Position numbers and translations under genes: made by a program. Below the pieces are notes generated by a model. That model did not search any database, was not told where the DNA came from, and saw nothing but the letters and a program-made list of their open reading frames with translations. Below, one piece after another: positions 46,101-54,804 of a stretch of DNA of 64,000 bases (positions within the stretch are counted from its first letter, which is position 1; each line of letters begins with the position of its first letter). The stretch covers positions 2,418,001 through 2,482,000 of the forward strand of contig NZ_CP126981.1 in the NCBI RefSeq assembly GCF_030252325.1, written 5' to 3'. Source of the DNA: Candidatus Mycobacterium wuenschmannii. GTDB lineage: Bacteria; Actinomycetota; Actinomycetes; Mycobacteriales; Mycobacteriaceae.

Positions 46101-46466
46101 TGCGATGGCGCGAGACTTGTTGCCGGTCAGCGCCAATACCTCTGCGCTGGGGCCGACGAAGGTGATACCCCGTTTGGCGCACGCGGAGGCCAGCAGCGGA
46201 TTCTCGGACAGGAATCCGTATCCGGGATAAATCGCGTCCGCCCCGCACGCGATTGCGGTGGCTACGACCTCGTCGACGGAAAGGTAGGCCCGGACCGGGT
46301 GCCCGGGCTGACCGATCTGATACGACTCGTCGGCCTTCAACCGGTGCAGCGAGTTTCGGTCCTCGAACGGATAAACCGCTACCGTGCCGACACCGAGTTC
46401 GTAGGCCGCACGAAAGGCGCGTATCGCGATCTCGCCGCGGTTGGCGACGAGGATCTTGGCGAACAT
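43080..46466 (-). CDS. pyc: Pyruvate carboxylase
   Basis: 1128 aa, the usual length. Biotin carboxylase (residues 1-450) with GGGGRGMRRV and EMNPRIQVEHTVTEE; carboxyltransferase (about 530-1000) with DTTFRDAHQSLLATR and VHTHDTAGG; biotin carrier at the C-terminus with the biotinyl Lys in EAMKMEAG (about 1094). It makes oxaloacetate from pyruvate and bicarbonate with ATP. The stop of prpC-proximal DNA lies 3 bp away from its start, so it is probably transcribed with prpDBC. The link is logical: methylcitrate cycling yields pyruvate and consumes oxaloacetate. Confidence 0.96.
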   Translation of the reverse strand: MFAKILVANRGEIAIRAFRAAYELGVGTVAVYPFEDRNSLHRLKADESYQIGQPGHPVRAYLSVDEVVATAIACGADAIYPGYGFLSENPLLASACAKRGITFVGPSAEVLALTGNKSRAIAAARSAGLPVLASSEPSSTLDELVSAAESLTYPLFVKAVAGGGGRGMRRVTDAAELPEAIEAASREAESAFGDPAVFLEQAVVNPRHIEVQILADTRGDVIHLYERDCSVQRRHQKVIELAPAQNLDPVVREKICSDAVAFAREIGYSCAGTVEFLLDENNQHVFIEMNPRIQVEHTVTEEITDVDLVSAQIRIAAGETLAQLGLQQDSIVARGAAVQCRITTEDPSNNFRPDTGRITTYRSPGGAGIRLDGGTPLGAEVSAYFDSMLIKLTCRGRDFNTAVQRARRAVAEFRIRGVSTNIPFLQAVLDDPDFQAGRVTTSFIDERSDLLTAYSSADRGTKILNYLADVTVNKPHGERPSTVYPHDKLPDTDISTVPPPGSKQRLIELGPEGFAAWLRESRAVGVTDTTFRDAHQSLLATRLRSTGLLKVAPYIARSMPELLSVECWGGATYDVALRFLKEDPWERLAALREAIPNICLQMLLRGRNTVGYTPYPTIVTSAFVQEAAATGVDIFRIFDALNNVDSMRPAIDAVRETGSAMAEVAMSYTGDLSDPGESLYTLDYYLKLAEQIVEAGAHVLAIKDMAGLLRAPAATTLVTALKSRFDLPVHVHTHDTAGGQLASYVAAWQAGADAVDGAAAPMAGTTSQPALSSIVAAAAHTEYDTGLSLPAICDLEPYWEALRKVYRPFESGLPSPTGRVYSHEIPGGQLSNLRQQAISLGLGDRFEQIEESYAAADRVLGRLVKVTPSSKVVGDLALALVAAGASADEFAAEPDHYDIPDSVIGFLRGELGDPPGGWPEPLRSRALDGRGAAKPEQELTAEDEDQISRPGRVRQAALNRLLFPAPTREFLSHREEFGDTSSLSANQFFYGLRHGDEHRVELEKGVELLIGLEAISEPDERGMRTVMCILNGQLRPVLVRDRNVATDVPVAEKADRSNPGHLAAPFAGVVTVVVAEGDSVAAGQNVATIEAMKMEAGIAAPRAGTVKRVVVAATAQVEGGDLLIELDE

Positions 46467-46469
46467 CGC

Positions 46470-47597
46470 CTACGACAGACTGCGTTGCGGCTGGCCTGAG
46501 TACTGGGACAGCGGCCGAATCAGTGCATTGGACGCGGCCTGCTCCATGATGTGCGCGGTCCAACCGGTGATGCGACTCATCACGAAAAGCGGAGTGAAGC
46601 TGGGGATGTCGAATCCCATCAGGTAATACGCAGGCCCGGTGGGGAAATCCAGATTGGGCTTGATCTTGGTGGCGGCGTACATCTCCTCCTCGAGGATTTG
46701 GTAGATGTCGAGCCACTTCTGGCCGTCGCGAACGGCGGCAACCCGGCCGAGCGCCAGCTTCATCGTCGGCACCCGGGAGTCGCCGTTCTTGTAGACTCGG
46801 TGCCCGAAGCCCATCACCTTGTCTTTACGAGAGATCTTGTCTCGCAGCCACTCCGAAGCTTTGCCGGGAGTGCCGATCTCGATCATGTCGTGCATGACCG
46901 CCTCGTTGGCGCCACCGTGCAGCGAGCCCTTGAGAGCGCCGATTCCCGCGGTCACCGCGCTGTAGATGTCCGACTGCGTGGACGTCACTACCCGGGCGGC
47001 GAATGTCGACGCGTTGAAGCTGTGCTCCGCGTAGAGGATCATCGACTGCTCGAAGGCCGAGACGATGACCGGCTCGGGTACCTCCCCGAAGCACATGTTC
47101 AGAAAGTTCTGCGCGTAGCCGAGGTGGCTGTGCGGCTGGATGGGCGGCAGACCGCGGCGGCGCCGGATGTCGTAGGCCACGATGGTGGGCAGCGCGGCGA
47201 ACATCCGCAGCGACTTAGCGTAATTGGCCGACTCCGAGCTGTCGTCCTCCTCGGGGTCTTCGGCGCCGAGGTAGCTGATCGCGGTGCGCACCACGTCCAT
47301 CGGGTGGCAGGTGTCGGGCAGCTTGTCCAGCAGTGACTGCAGCGATCGGTCGATCCGCCGGCTGGCCCGTTCGCGCTGGTTGAACAGCGCCAGTTCGCCG
47401 TCGTTCGGCAGTTCGCCGTGCCAGAGCAGGTAGGCGACCTGCTCGAAGCTGCAGTGCGCGGCCAGGTCCTGGACCGGGTAGCCGCGGTAGGTCAGCGAGT
47501 TCGTCTCGGGCACCACCTTGGAAATCGCGGTGGTGTCGACGACGACGCCGGCTAATCCCTTGTAGATTTTCGGCTCGGCAGGAGCGACAGTGGTCAT
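46470..47597 (-). CDS. prpC: 2-methylcitrate synthase / citrate synthase
   Basis: 375 aa citrate-synthase fold. GSLHGGANEAV and GFGHRVYKNGD hold the two catalytic His, and NLDFPTGP holds the catalytic Asp. Condenses propionyl-CoA with oxaloacetate. ATG at 47595-47597 overlaps the prpB stop by 4 bp, so it is translationally coupled. Orthologue in position of Rv1131 (PrpC/GltA1). Ends 3 bp before pyc starts. Confidence 0.93.
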   Translation of the reverse strand: MTTVAPAEPKIYKGLAGVVVDTTAISKVVPETNSLTYRGYPVQDLAAHCSFEQVAYLLWHGELPNDGELALFNQRERASRRIDRSLQSLLDKLPDTCHPMDVVRTAISYLGAEDPEEDDSSESANYAKSLRMFAALPTIVAYDIRRRRGLPPIQPHSHLGYAQNFLNMCFGEVPEPVIVSAFEQSMILYAEHSFNASTFAARVVTSTQSDIYSAVTAGIGALKGSLHGGANEAVMHDMIEIGTPGKASEWLRDKISRKDKVMGFGHRVYKNGDSRVPTMKLALGRVAAVRDGQKWLDIYQILEEEMYAATKIKPNLDFPTGPAYYLMGFDIPSFTPLFVMSRITGWTAHIMEQAASNALIRPLSQYSGQPQRSLS

Positions 47598-48511
47598 TGG
47601 TCGTGCCCTTTCACGGTGAAGTTGAAAATCTCGTCGTCGAACTGGTTGTAGTCGGCGTAGCGCAAGAGTTCGTAGAGCCGGCTGCGGTGCTGCATCTGGT
47701 CGAGTAGGCCGGATTGCGTTCCCTTGGTCTCGATTTCGCGCAGACCCTCTTCGACCGCGAACATCGCGAGGCGCAATGTGGTGACCGGGTAGATCACGAC
47801 GTTGTAGCCGATGTCGGTCAGCTGCGAGGTGGTCAGCAGGTCCGACTTGCCGAACTCGGTCATGTTGGCCAGCAGCGGAACATCCACTGCGGCACGGAAC
47901 TTCTCGAAGTCCACCGGCCCGTTGAGAGCCTCGGTGAAGATCAGGTCGGCGCCGGCGTCGGCGTACGCCCTGGCCCGCTCGACGGCGGCATCGATGCCCT
48001 CGATGCCCGCGGCGTCGGTGCGCGCACAGATGACGAAGTTGGGATCGCGGCGGGCGGCCACCGCGGCGCGCAGCCGCTTGATCATATCCGCGGTCGGCAC
48101 AACGGCTTTGCCGTCCAGGTGGCCGCACCGCTTAGGGTTGACCTGGTCCTCGAGATGGCAGCCGGCCAGGCCGGCGTCCTCCAGCTGCGTGATGGTGCGC
48201 GCCGCACTCATCGGCTCGCCGAATCCGGTGTCGGCATCGATCAGCGTGGGCAGGTCGGTCACCGCGGCGATCTGAGCGCCGCGGCCGGCGACCTCGGTCA
48301 GTGTGGTCAGCCCGATGTCGGGCAGTCCGAGGTCGGCCGACAGCACCGCGCCCGAGACGTAGACCCCCTCGAATCCGATCTCTGCGACGAGCTTGGCGAC
48401 GAGCGGTGAGAAGGCCCCCGGGAAGCGTTGCAGCCGGCCCGAATTCAGCCCCGCCCGAAAGGCTGCGCGCTTGTCGGCGGCGCTGGATGCCGCACCCAGC
48501 AAACCGGTCAC
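47594..48511 (-). CDS. prpB: 2-methylisocitrate lyase
   Basis: 305 aa of the isocitrate lyase/PEP mutase superfamily. [11 protein letters not shown] is the active-site loop with the catalytic Cys, and [12 protein letters not shown] holds the metal-binding Asp. Splits 2-methylisocitrate to pyruvate and succinate. GTG at 48509-48511 overlaps the prpD stop (GTGA). M. tuberculosis has no prpB and uses Icl for this step; M. smegmatis has it. Its presence marks a non-tuberculosis-complex genome. Confidence 0.94.
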   Translation of the reverse strand: MTGLLGAASSAADKRAAFRAGLNSGRLQRFPGAFSPLVAKLVAEIGFEGVYVSGAVLSADLGLPDIGLTTLTEVAGRGAQIAAVTDLPTLIDADTGFGEPMSAARTITQLEDAGLAGCHLEDQVNPKRCGHLDGKAVVPTADMIKRLRAAVAARRDPNFVICARTDAAGIEGIDAAVERARAYADAGADLIFTEALNGPVDFEKFRAAVDVPLLANMTEFGKSDLLTTSQLTDIGYNVVIYPVTTLRLAMFAVEEGLREIETKGTQSGLLDQMQHRSRLYELLRYADYNQFDDEIFNFTVKGHDQ

Positions 48512-50013
48512 CGGAAGATCCCGGACGGAATCGTCGGCGCCTTATCCAGCACCTCGGGCAGTACCCGCACATTGAGCGCAACCAGGTCGCCGCCCTTGAG
48601 CGCGCTGACGTCCTGCACGGCGTGCAGGAACCGTTGCTGCTCAGCGGGATCCACCACTCCGTCGGCCAGATGCGAGAACTTACCGATGTACTGCTCGCGC
48701 TCGAACGGCCGAGCGCCCAACGGATGCGCGTCGGCGACGGCGAGTTCGTCGGTGAGCACCTCGCCGCTCTTGAGTGTCACCTCTGCGCGCGCGCCGAATG
48801 CCTTCTCGGCCGGGTCGTTCGAGTGGTAGCGGCGGGTCCACTCGGGGTCCTCGACCGTGGATATCTTGTGCCACAGCTCGACGGTGTCGGGCCGGTGCGC
48901 CCGCTCGGGTGCATACGAGCGCTCGTGATCCCAGCTGCCGTCTTGCAGCGCGACCGCGAAGATATAGGGCAGCGAGTGGTCCAGCGTCTCGCGCGAGGCG
49001 TCCGGGTCGAACTTCTGCGGGTCGCCGGAACCGGTGCCGATCACGTAATGCGTGTGGTGGCTGGTGTTGAGCACGATCGTCGCGATCTGGTCCAAGTGGC
49101 CGATGCGCTCCCGCAGCCGGCGGGCCAGGTCGATAGGGGCCTGACTCTGGTATTCGGCGGAGTGCTCCTTGGTGTAGGTGTCCAGGATGGCGCGCTTGGC
49201 TTCACCGGGCTCGGGCAGCGGTACGTGGTAAGTGTGTCCGGGGCCGGAGAGCAGCCAGGCGATGACGCCGTCCTCGCCCTCCCAGATCGGTGCGGGCGCG
49301 CCCTCGCCGCGCATCGCGCGGTCGACGGCCTCGATGGCGACCTTGCCGGCCAGCGCCGGCGCGAAGGCCTTCCAGCTCGAGATCGACCCCTTACGGGACT
49401 GCCGGGTCGCAGTGGTCAGGTGCAGCGCCTGCCCGATTGCCTGGTAGATCGTGTCGACGTCGAGCCGCAGCATGGTCCCCAGTCCGGCGGCGACCGACGG
49501 GCCGAGGTGTGCGACGTGGTCGATCTTGTGCTCGTGCAGGCAGATTCCCTTGACCAGGTCGACCTGGACCTCGTAGGCCGTGGCCAGACCGCGGATCAGG
49601 TCGCTGCCGCGGACACCGAGTTGCTGGGCCACCGCGACCAGTGGCGGGATGTTGTCGCCGGGGTGCGAGTACTCGGCCGCCAGGAAGGTGTCGTGGTAGT
49701 CCAGTTCGCGCACGGCCACGCCGTTGGCCCAGGCCGCCCATTCTGCGGAGTAGCTGCCGTCGACGCCGAAGACGGTCGCCCCCGATCGCGCCCGATGGGC
49801 CAGAGCTTGCTGACGGGCTGTCGTGACCGGGCGCCGGATAACGGAGGCGGCACTGACAGCCGCGTTGTCGATGATCCGGTTGATCACCATTGCTTCGGTC
49901 TCCGGTGCGACCGCGACCGGGTCGACGGCCACTTGGGCGATCTTGTAAGCCAGGTGCTCGGTGATCGGAAAATCGTCGGCGCTGCGGTGGGTCCGCACCT
50001 CGTGGGTCAACAT
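48508..50013 (-). CDS. prpD: 2-methylcitrate dehydratase
   Basis: 501 aa, MmgE/PrpD family, length as Rv1130. [19 protein letters not shown] is the conserved active-site region and [13 protein letters not shown] another family block. First gene of the prpD-prpB-prpC-pyc unit. ATG at 50011-50013. The 120-bp region to the divergent prpR gene carries repeated GCG-AT-CGC palindromes likely bound by PrpR. Confidence 0.94.
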   Translation of the reverse strand: MLTHEVRTHRSADDFPITEHLAYKIAQVAVDPVAVAPETEAMVINRIIDNAAVSAASVIRRPVTTARQQALAHRARSGATVFGVDGSYSAEWAAWANGVAVRELDYHDTFLAAEYSHPGDNIPPLVAVAQQLGVRGSDLIRGLATAYEVQVDLVKGICLHEHKIDHVAHLGPSVAAGLGTMLRLDVDTIYQAIGQALHLTTATRQSRKGSISSWKAFAPALAGKVAIEAVDRAMRGEGAPAPIWEGEDGVIAWLLSGPGHTYHVPLPEPGEAKRAILDTYTKEHSAEYQSQAPIDLARRLRERIGHLDQIATIVLNTSHHTHYVIGTGSGDPQKFDPDASRETLDHSLPYIFAVALQDGSWDHERSYAPERAHRPDTVELWHKISTVEDPEWTRRYHSNDPAEKAFGARAEVTLKSGEVLTDELAVADAHPLGARPFEREQYIGKFSHLADGVVDPAEQQRFLHAVQDVSALKGGDLVALNVRVLPEVLDKAPTIPSGIFR

Positions 50014-50061
50014 GATTCGCACACTATGCAAACTTCGCTCCATGCGAAAGGTCCTGAATAT

Positions 50062-50096
50062 GCGTAAATTTGCGTCCTTGCTTGGCGCAAATTGCG
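50062..50096. promoter_or_regulatory. PrpR/RamB-type operator sites between prpD and prpR
   Basis: GCGTAAATTTGCG (50062-50074) is a near-perfect dyad and CGCAAATTGCG (50086-50096) an exact one with CGCAA/TTGCG arms, 24 bp apart centre to centre. Further half-sites ATGCAAACTT and ATGCGAAAGG occur at 50027-50050. They resemble the TTTGCAAA-like boxes reported for RamB/PrpR. Confidence 0.55.
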
Positions 50097-50133
50097 AACG
50101 TTGTGTACGCACGCGCGGGGTACAGTTCGTCGC

Positions 50134-51558
50134 GTGGCGAAGACGTTTTCGGGTGCCCGGCTGCGCCGGCTGAGAAACGAACGCGGCCTCAGTCAGGCGG
50201 CGCTGGCCCGGGCGTTGAATCTGTCGACCAGCTACGTGAATCAGTTGGAGAACGACCAGCGGCCCATCACAGTGCCCGTGCTGCTGGCGCTCACCGAGCG
50301 GTTCGACCTGCCGGCGAACTACTTCTCCTCGGACGCGGACGCGCGGCTGGTAGCAGACCTGTCCGACGTATTCACCGCGGCCGCATCCGACGACTCCGTC
50401 AGCGCAGCGCACATCGAAGAACTGGTGGCCAGAATGCCGGAGGTGGGCCGGAACCTGGTCGGCGTGTACCGACGGCTGCGGGATGCGACCGAAGAACTGG
50501 AGGCCTACCGCTCGCACGCGACGACGGAGACGCCGCTACCCTCCGAGCGCCCGATGCCGTTCGAGGAGGTGCGCGATTTCTTTTACGACCGGAACAACTA
50601 CGTCGGCGAGCTCGACGAAGCGGCTGAGCGAATGTTCGTCGACAGCGGAATGACGTTGGGCGGTCTGGACGTTCAACTGTCGACGATGATGTTCGAGCGG
50701 TTCGGCGTTCGGGTGATGATCGACGCCGGCCTCGGCGAGCAGACCAAGCGTTCCTACGATCCCGATGTCAAGGTGCTACGCATCGCCCACTGGCTGCTGC
50801 CGGGTCAGCGCGCCTTCCAGATCGCCACCCAGTTGGCATTGGTGAGCCAGCGAGAGCTGTTGTCGAAGCTCATCGCCACCGACGATCAGCTCACGTCGGA
50901 ATCCCGCGGTGTGGCCCGCATCGGTCTGGCCAATTACTTCGCCGGCGCCTTTCTGCTGCCCTACCGCCAATTTCACCGTGCCGCAACCGAATTGCGGTAC
51001 GACATCGACCTGCTCGCCCGCCGTTTCGAGGTCGGCTTCGAGACCGTGTGTCACCGGCTATCGACGCTGCAGCGGCCGAAGCTGCGTGGCGTGCCGTTCA
51101 TCTTCGTGCGCACGGACAAGGCCGGCAACATCTCGAAGCGACAGTCCGCTACCGCATTTCACTTCAGCCGCGTCGGCGGCAGCTGCCCGCTGTGGGTCGT
51201 GCACGACGCCTTCGCGCAGCCGGGGCGGATCGTCACCCAGGTCGCGCAGATGCCGGACGGACGGTCCTATTTCTGGCTCGCGAAAACCACCCCGCCCGAG
51301 GGTCAGGGCTACCTCGGACAACACAAGAGCTTCGCCATCGGCCTGGGTTGCGACTTGGTGCACGCCGACAAGCTCGTCTACTCCACGGGCGTGGCCCTCG
51401 ACGATCCGAGCACCGCAGTGCCGATCGGTGCGGGCTGCAAGATCTGCAACCGATCGGTCTGCGCGCAGCGCGCCTTCCCGTACCTGGGTGGGCGCGTCGC
51501 GGTCGACGAGAACACCGGCAGCGGGCTGCCGTACTCGCCGGCTACTGGGCCGGCTTGA
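50134..51558 (+). CDS. prpR: Methylcitrate-cycle regulator PrpR (RamB family)
   Basis: 474 aa. An XRE-type helix-turn-helix lies at residues 8-62 ([20 protein letters not shown]), an ImmA/IrrE-like central domain follows, and the C-terminal short-chain acyl-CoA-binding region ends with cysteines in [13 protein letters not shown], which fits the reported Fe-S-type site. Orthologue of Rv1129c. The GTG at 50134 has no ribosome site, but TACAGT (50121-50126, TANNNT) puts the transcription start at the start codon, so it is probably leaderless. It is expected to activate the divergent prpDBC genes when propionyl-CoA is present. Its 3' end overlaps the DoxX gene by 17 bp. Confidence 0.92.
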   Translation: MAKTFSGARLRRLRNERGLSQAALARALNLSTSYVNQLENDQRPITVPVLLALTERFDLPANYFSSDADARLVADLSDVFTAAASDDSVSAAHIEELVARMPEVGRNLVGVYRRLRDATEELEAYRSHATTETPLPSERPMPFEEVRDFFYDRNNYVGELDEAAERMFVDSGMTLGGLDVQLSTMMFERFGVRVMIDAGLGEQTKRSYDPDVKVLRIAHWLLPGQRAFQIATQLALVSQRELLSKLIATDDQLTSESRGVARIGLANYFAGAFLLPYRQFHRAATELRYDIDLLARRFEVGFETVCHRLSTLQRPKLRGVPFIFVRTDKAGNISKRQSATAFHFSRVGGSCPLWVVHDAFAQPGRIVTQVAQMPDGRSYFWLAKTTPPEGQGYLGQHKSFAIGLGCDLVHADKLVYSTGVALDDPSTAVPIGAGCKICNRSVCAQRAFPYLGGRVAVDENTGSGLPYSPATGPA

Positions 51559-52057
51559 CCGGGGGCCGGTAGAACAGCGCCAGCTGGCCGAGCGCCCCGC
51601 CGATGCCCAGCAGCAGCGAACCGAACAGTCCGTGCCAGCCGGGGTGGAACAGCGTCGGGCCGAAGATCTCGTAGTCCAGGCTGAACCTGCCGGGCCCGGT
51701 CCCCGCGATGGCCACCGCCGCGACGGCCAGGATCAGGTTGTACTCCCAGCCCTCCTTGACGATGAAGAAGCCGTTGTGGCGGTGCACCGTCCAGGCCGCG
51801 ACCAGCATCAGCGCAACAAACCCGGCGGCGGGAATCGGCGTGAGCAGGCCCGCGGCCAGGCCGAGCCCGGCGGCGATCTCGGTGCTCGCGGCGACGACGG
51901 CCTGGAATTTGCCGTACTTCATCCCGATGCTCTCGAACCAGCCCGCGGTGCCGGGGATCCGGCCACCGCCGAAGAACTTGTTGTAGCCGTGCGCGGCCAG
52001 CGTCAGGCCCAGCACCAGCCGCAGGATCAGCAAGGCGACGTCAAAGCCATCATTCAT
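51542..52057 (-). CDS. DoxX family membrane protein
   Basis: 171 aa with four membrane segments (about 7-25, 60-78, 80-92, 95-115). LRLVLGLTLAAHGYNKFFGG is the conserved DoxX N-terminal helix. DoxX proteins take part in membrane redox protection in some mycobacteria (for example with SodA and a thiol oxidoreductase); no such partner is adjacent here. ATG at 52055-52057. Confidence 0.82.
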   Translation of the reverse strand: MNDGFDVALLILRLVLGLTLAAHGYNKFFGGGRIPGTAGWFESIGMKYGKFQAVVAASTEIAAGLGLAAGLLTPIPAAGFVALMLVAAWTVHRHNGFFIVKEGWEYNLILAVAAVAIAGTGPGRFSLDYEIFGPTLFHPGWHGLFGSLLLGIGGALGQLALFYRPPVKPAQ

Positions 52058-52138
52058 AGACTCGAACCTAGATCATCGGGTAGGCACGGGATAGGCAGAG
52101 GTATCCTGCCAGCCGCACCCGACATAAAGGAGCGACCC

Positions 52139-52753
52139 ATCAAGATCGCGATCATTGGAGCGGGCAACGTCGGCCGCACGCTGGGCACCGCCTGGCGCAC
52201 CGGCGGCCACGACGTGACCTTCGGCGTGCGCAATCCCGACGACCCGAAGCACGCGGAGCTCGGTTCTGTACGGACCAATTTCGCCGCCGCGGACACTGCC
52301 GACGTGGTGGTGTTGTGCACCCCGTGGCAAGGCACCCAGGACGCCGTGCAGAGCTGCGGCGACCTCGCCGGGAAGGTTGTCATCGACGCAACCAACCCGC
52401 TGTCCCCCGACTTCAGCACGCTCGAGGTCGGGCTATCCAGCTCGGGCGCCGAGCTGGTGGCCGGCTGGGCGACGGGTGCGCGGGTCTGCAAGGCGATGAA
52501 CCAGATCGGCGCCCCGATGATGGACCACCCCCAACTCGACGGCACTCCGGTGATGTTCGTCTGCGGCGATGACGACGCGGCCAAGTCGGTGACGGCCGGT
52601 CTGGTCGGTGAGCTGGGATTCGAGACCGTCGACGCCGGCGAGCTGGCGCTGGCCCGGCTGCTCGAGCCGTACGCGCTGCTCTGGATCCACCTCGCCTTGC
52701 GCCGCGGTCTCGGCACCGGCTTCGGATTCGGCCTGCTGCGCGGTCAATCCTGA
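52139..52753 (+). CDS. NADP-binding oxidoreductase (F420-NADP reductase-like) with apparent AUC start
   Basis: 204 aa. IKIAIIGAGNVGRTLG is a Rossmann cofactor site, followed by DVTFGVRNPDD, CTPWQGTQDAV and DATNPLSPDF, as in the F420-dependent NADP reductase/NAD-binding 2 family. The only frame that encodes it has no ATG, GTG or TTG near the domain start. AAAGGAG (52125-52131) lies 7 nt before ATC at 52139-52141, exactly where an ATG would be expected. So it either starts at AUC or carries a start mutation. It is followed by ppdK after 8 bp. Confidence 0.8.
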   Translation: MKIAIIGAGNVGRTLGTAWRTGGHDVTFGVRNPDDPKHAELGSVRTNFAAADTADVVVLCTPWQGTQDAVQSCGDLAGKVVIDATNPLSPDFSTLEVGLSSSGAELVAGWATGARVCKAMNQIGAPMMDHPQLDGTPVMFVCGDDDAAKSVTAGLVGELGFETVDAGELALARLLEPYALLWIHLALRRGLGTGFGFGLLRGQS

Positions 52754-52761
52754 ACTCTTAC

Positions 52762-54246
52762 ATGTCGACACGGGCGGTGATACTGCTGGACGGCGCCGCC
52801 ACGGCTCCGCCAGAAGTGCTGGGCCACAAGGGTTACGGCATCGACATGATGCGCCGCAACGGCTTGCCGGTGCCACCCGCGTTCTGCATCACCGCCGAAG
52901 TCGGCGCGCGGTATCGCGCCGATCCCAGGTCGACCATCGACGCGATCTGGTCGGATGTGCTGGACGGGATACGCACCCTGGAGGCGGCGACCTCGCGGAC
53001 CTTCGGCGACGGGCCGCATCCGCTGCTGGTCAGTGTGCGTTCCGGTGCGGCGGTCTCGATGCCGGGAATGATGGACACCCTGCTGGACCTCGGCTTCGAC
53101 GACGCTGTCGAAAAGGCCTTGGCGGCAGCGGGTTCGGTGTCGTTCGCCCGCGATTCCCGTCGGCGCTTCACCGAGTCTTTCACGCGCATCGCGACCGGCC
53201 CGGTGCCCGCCGACCCGTACGACCAACTGCGCGCCGCGATCGAGGCGGTGTTCGCCTCGTGGGACTCGCCGCGTGCCGTTGCCTACCGCACCCACCACGG
53301 CTTCGACGGCCACGGCGGCACCGCGGTGGTCGTGCAGGCAATGACCTTCGGCAACCTAGGCCGCAATTCCGGTGCCGGCGTGATCTTTTCGCGCAACCCG
53401 ATGACGGGATCCGGCGACGAGTACGGCGAGTGGCTGCCGGGCGGGCAGGGCGACGACGTGGTGTCAGGCACGGTCGACGTCGAGCCGATCACTTGTCTGC
53501 GCGACCAGCAGCCAGCCGTCTACGCCGAATTGATCCGTGCCGCCGAAACATTGGAGCGGTTGACGGCAGACGTGCAGGAGATCGAGTTCACCGTCGAGGA
53601 CGGCACGTTGTGGCTGCTGCAGACCCGGGCCGCGAAGCGCTCGGCACAGGCAGCCGTGCGACTGGCGCTGCAACTGCTTCACGACGGCCTGATCGACGAG
53701 GCCGAGACGCTGCGACGGGTGACACCGGCCGACGTGGGCGTACTGCTACAGCCGTCGCTGCAACCGGAAACACGTTTGGCCGCAGAGCTTTTGACCACCG
53801 GGCTGCCGGCCGGCCCCGGCATCGCCTCGGGTCGGGCCTACACCGAGGTGGACGCGGCCATCGACGCTGCCGATCGGGGCGAGGACGTCATCCTGGTCCG
53901 CAGCCACACCAGCCCGGACGACATTCACGGCATGCTGGTCGCACGAGGCATTGTCACCGAGACCGGGGGCGCCACCAGCCATGCGGCGGTGGTGAGCCGT
54001 GAGTTGGGCCGGGTGGCCGTGGTCGGCTGCGGCAGTGGAGTGGCGGCGACGCTGGCGGGCAAGCTCGTCACGGTCGACGGCAATTCCGGCGAGGTGCGCT
54101 CCGGCAGCCTGCCGTTGTCCGCGTGGTCCGAGGACAATACGCCCGAGCTTCGTGAGCTGGCCGACATCGCGCGGCGAGTCAGCCCGCCACGAGCGCACGC
54201 CGGCGGACTGGTCGCCATGCTGGAGGCGGTCCGAGTCTCGTCATGA
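52762..54246 (+). CDS. ppdK: Short pyruvate phosphate dikinase homologue PpdK
   Basis: 494 aa, as M. tuberculosis PpdK (Rv1127c, 490 aa). The ATP-grasp nucleotide domain is present (SVRSGAAVSMPGMMDTLL, GSGDEYGEWLPGGQGDDVVSG), then the phosphohistidine domain with the catalytic His in TGGATSHAAVVSRELG. The C-terminal TIM barrel that binds PEP or pyruvate in full PPDK (about 870 aa) is absent. It therefore may phosphorylate its His but needs a partner or has another role. The next gene starts within its stop (ATGA), as Rv1127c-Rv1126c do. Confidence 0.9.
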   Translation: MSTRAVILLDGAATAPPEVLGHKGYGIDMMRRNGLPVPPAFCITAEVGARYRADPRSTIDAIWSDVLDGIRTLEAATSRTFGDGPHPLLVSVRSGAAVSMPGMMDTLLDLGFDDAVEKALAAAGSVSFARDSRRRFTESFTRIATGPVPADPYDQLRAAIEAVFASWDSPRAVAYRTHHGFDGHGGTAVVVQAMTFGNLGRNSGAGVIFSRNPMTGSGDEYGEWLPGGQGDDVVSGTVDVEPITCLRDQQPAVYAELIRAAETLERLTADVQEIEFTVEDGTLWLLQTRAAKRSAQAAVRLALQLLHDGLIDEAETLRRVTPADVGVLLQPSLQPETRLAAELLTTGLPAGPGIASGRAYTEVDAAIDAADRGEDVILVRSHTSPDDIHGMLVARGIVTETGGATSHAAVVSRELGRVAVVGCGSGVAATLAGKLVTVDGNSGEVRSGSLPLSAWSEDNTPELRELADIARRVSPPRAHAGGLVAMLEAVRVSS

Positions 54247-54800
54247 CCGATCTTGTTGTCCTACAGACTGTTCGACTGAAAGGTCGGGCTCGCCGCGAGG
54301 ACGTGGACGGGGACGTCGACGCGTTGGTCGCATCGGGGCTGCTGCTCGACGGGCCGATGATCCGGTTGAGCCCCGAGGGCCGCACGCGGCTCGCCGAGCT
54401 ACTGGCCGCGGAGCGGTCGTCCGCCGACGCCGCGGCGCTGGCGGCGGTGCACGGCGAGTTCCGCTCGGTCAATGTCGAGTTCAAGGCGCTGGTCACCGAC
54501 TGGCAACTCCGGGGCGGTCAGCCCAACACTCACGACGACCCCGACTACGACGCCGCCGTGCTGGCCCGCCTCGATGAGGTGCATCGGCGAGTGACGCCTC
54601 TGGTGGACAGTGCCGCCGCGGAGCTTCCGCGGCTGGGTCGTTACTCGGAGAAGTTACAAGCGGCACTCGACCGGGTGCACGCCGGCGACACGATGTGGCT
54701 TTCCCGGCCGCTGATCGACTCGTACCACACCGTCTGGTTCGAACTGCACGAGGAGCTGATCCTGGCTGCGGGACTGACCCGCGAAGGTGAAGACGCGTAA
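54243..54800 (+). CDS. PpdK-linked protein of unknown function (Rv1126c-like)
   Basis: 185 aa, soluble. Residues 6-55 could form a winged-helix-like unit (VRLKGRARREDV...MIRLSPEGRTRLAELL), followed by a helical domain with RSVNVEFKALVTDWQLR and DSYHTVWFELHEELILAAG. Coupled to ppdK by a 4-bp overlap. No enzymatic motif was recognised. It may complete or control the truncated PpdK; this is inference from coupling. Confidence 0.72.
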   Translation: MTDLVVLQTVRLKGRARREDVDGDVDALVASGLLLDGPMIRLSPEGRTRLAELLAAERSSADAAALAAVHGEFRSVNVEFKALVTDWQLRGGQPNTHDDPDYDAAVLARLDEVHRRVTPLVDSAAAELPRLGRYSEKLQAALDRVHAGDTMWLSRPLIDSYHTVWFELHEELILAAGLTREGEDA

Positions 54801-54804
54801 GCGA

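Noticed and set aside
48301..50067. A 588-codon plus-strand frame
   Set aside because: Antisense to prpB and prpD and lacking any recognisable domain.
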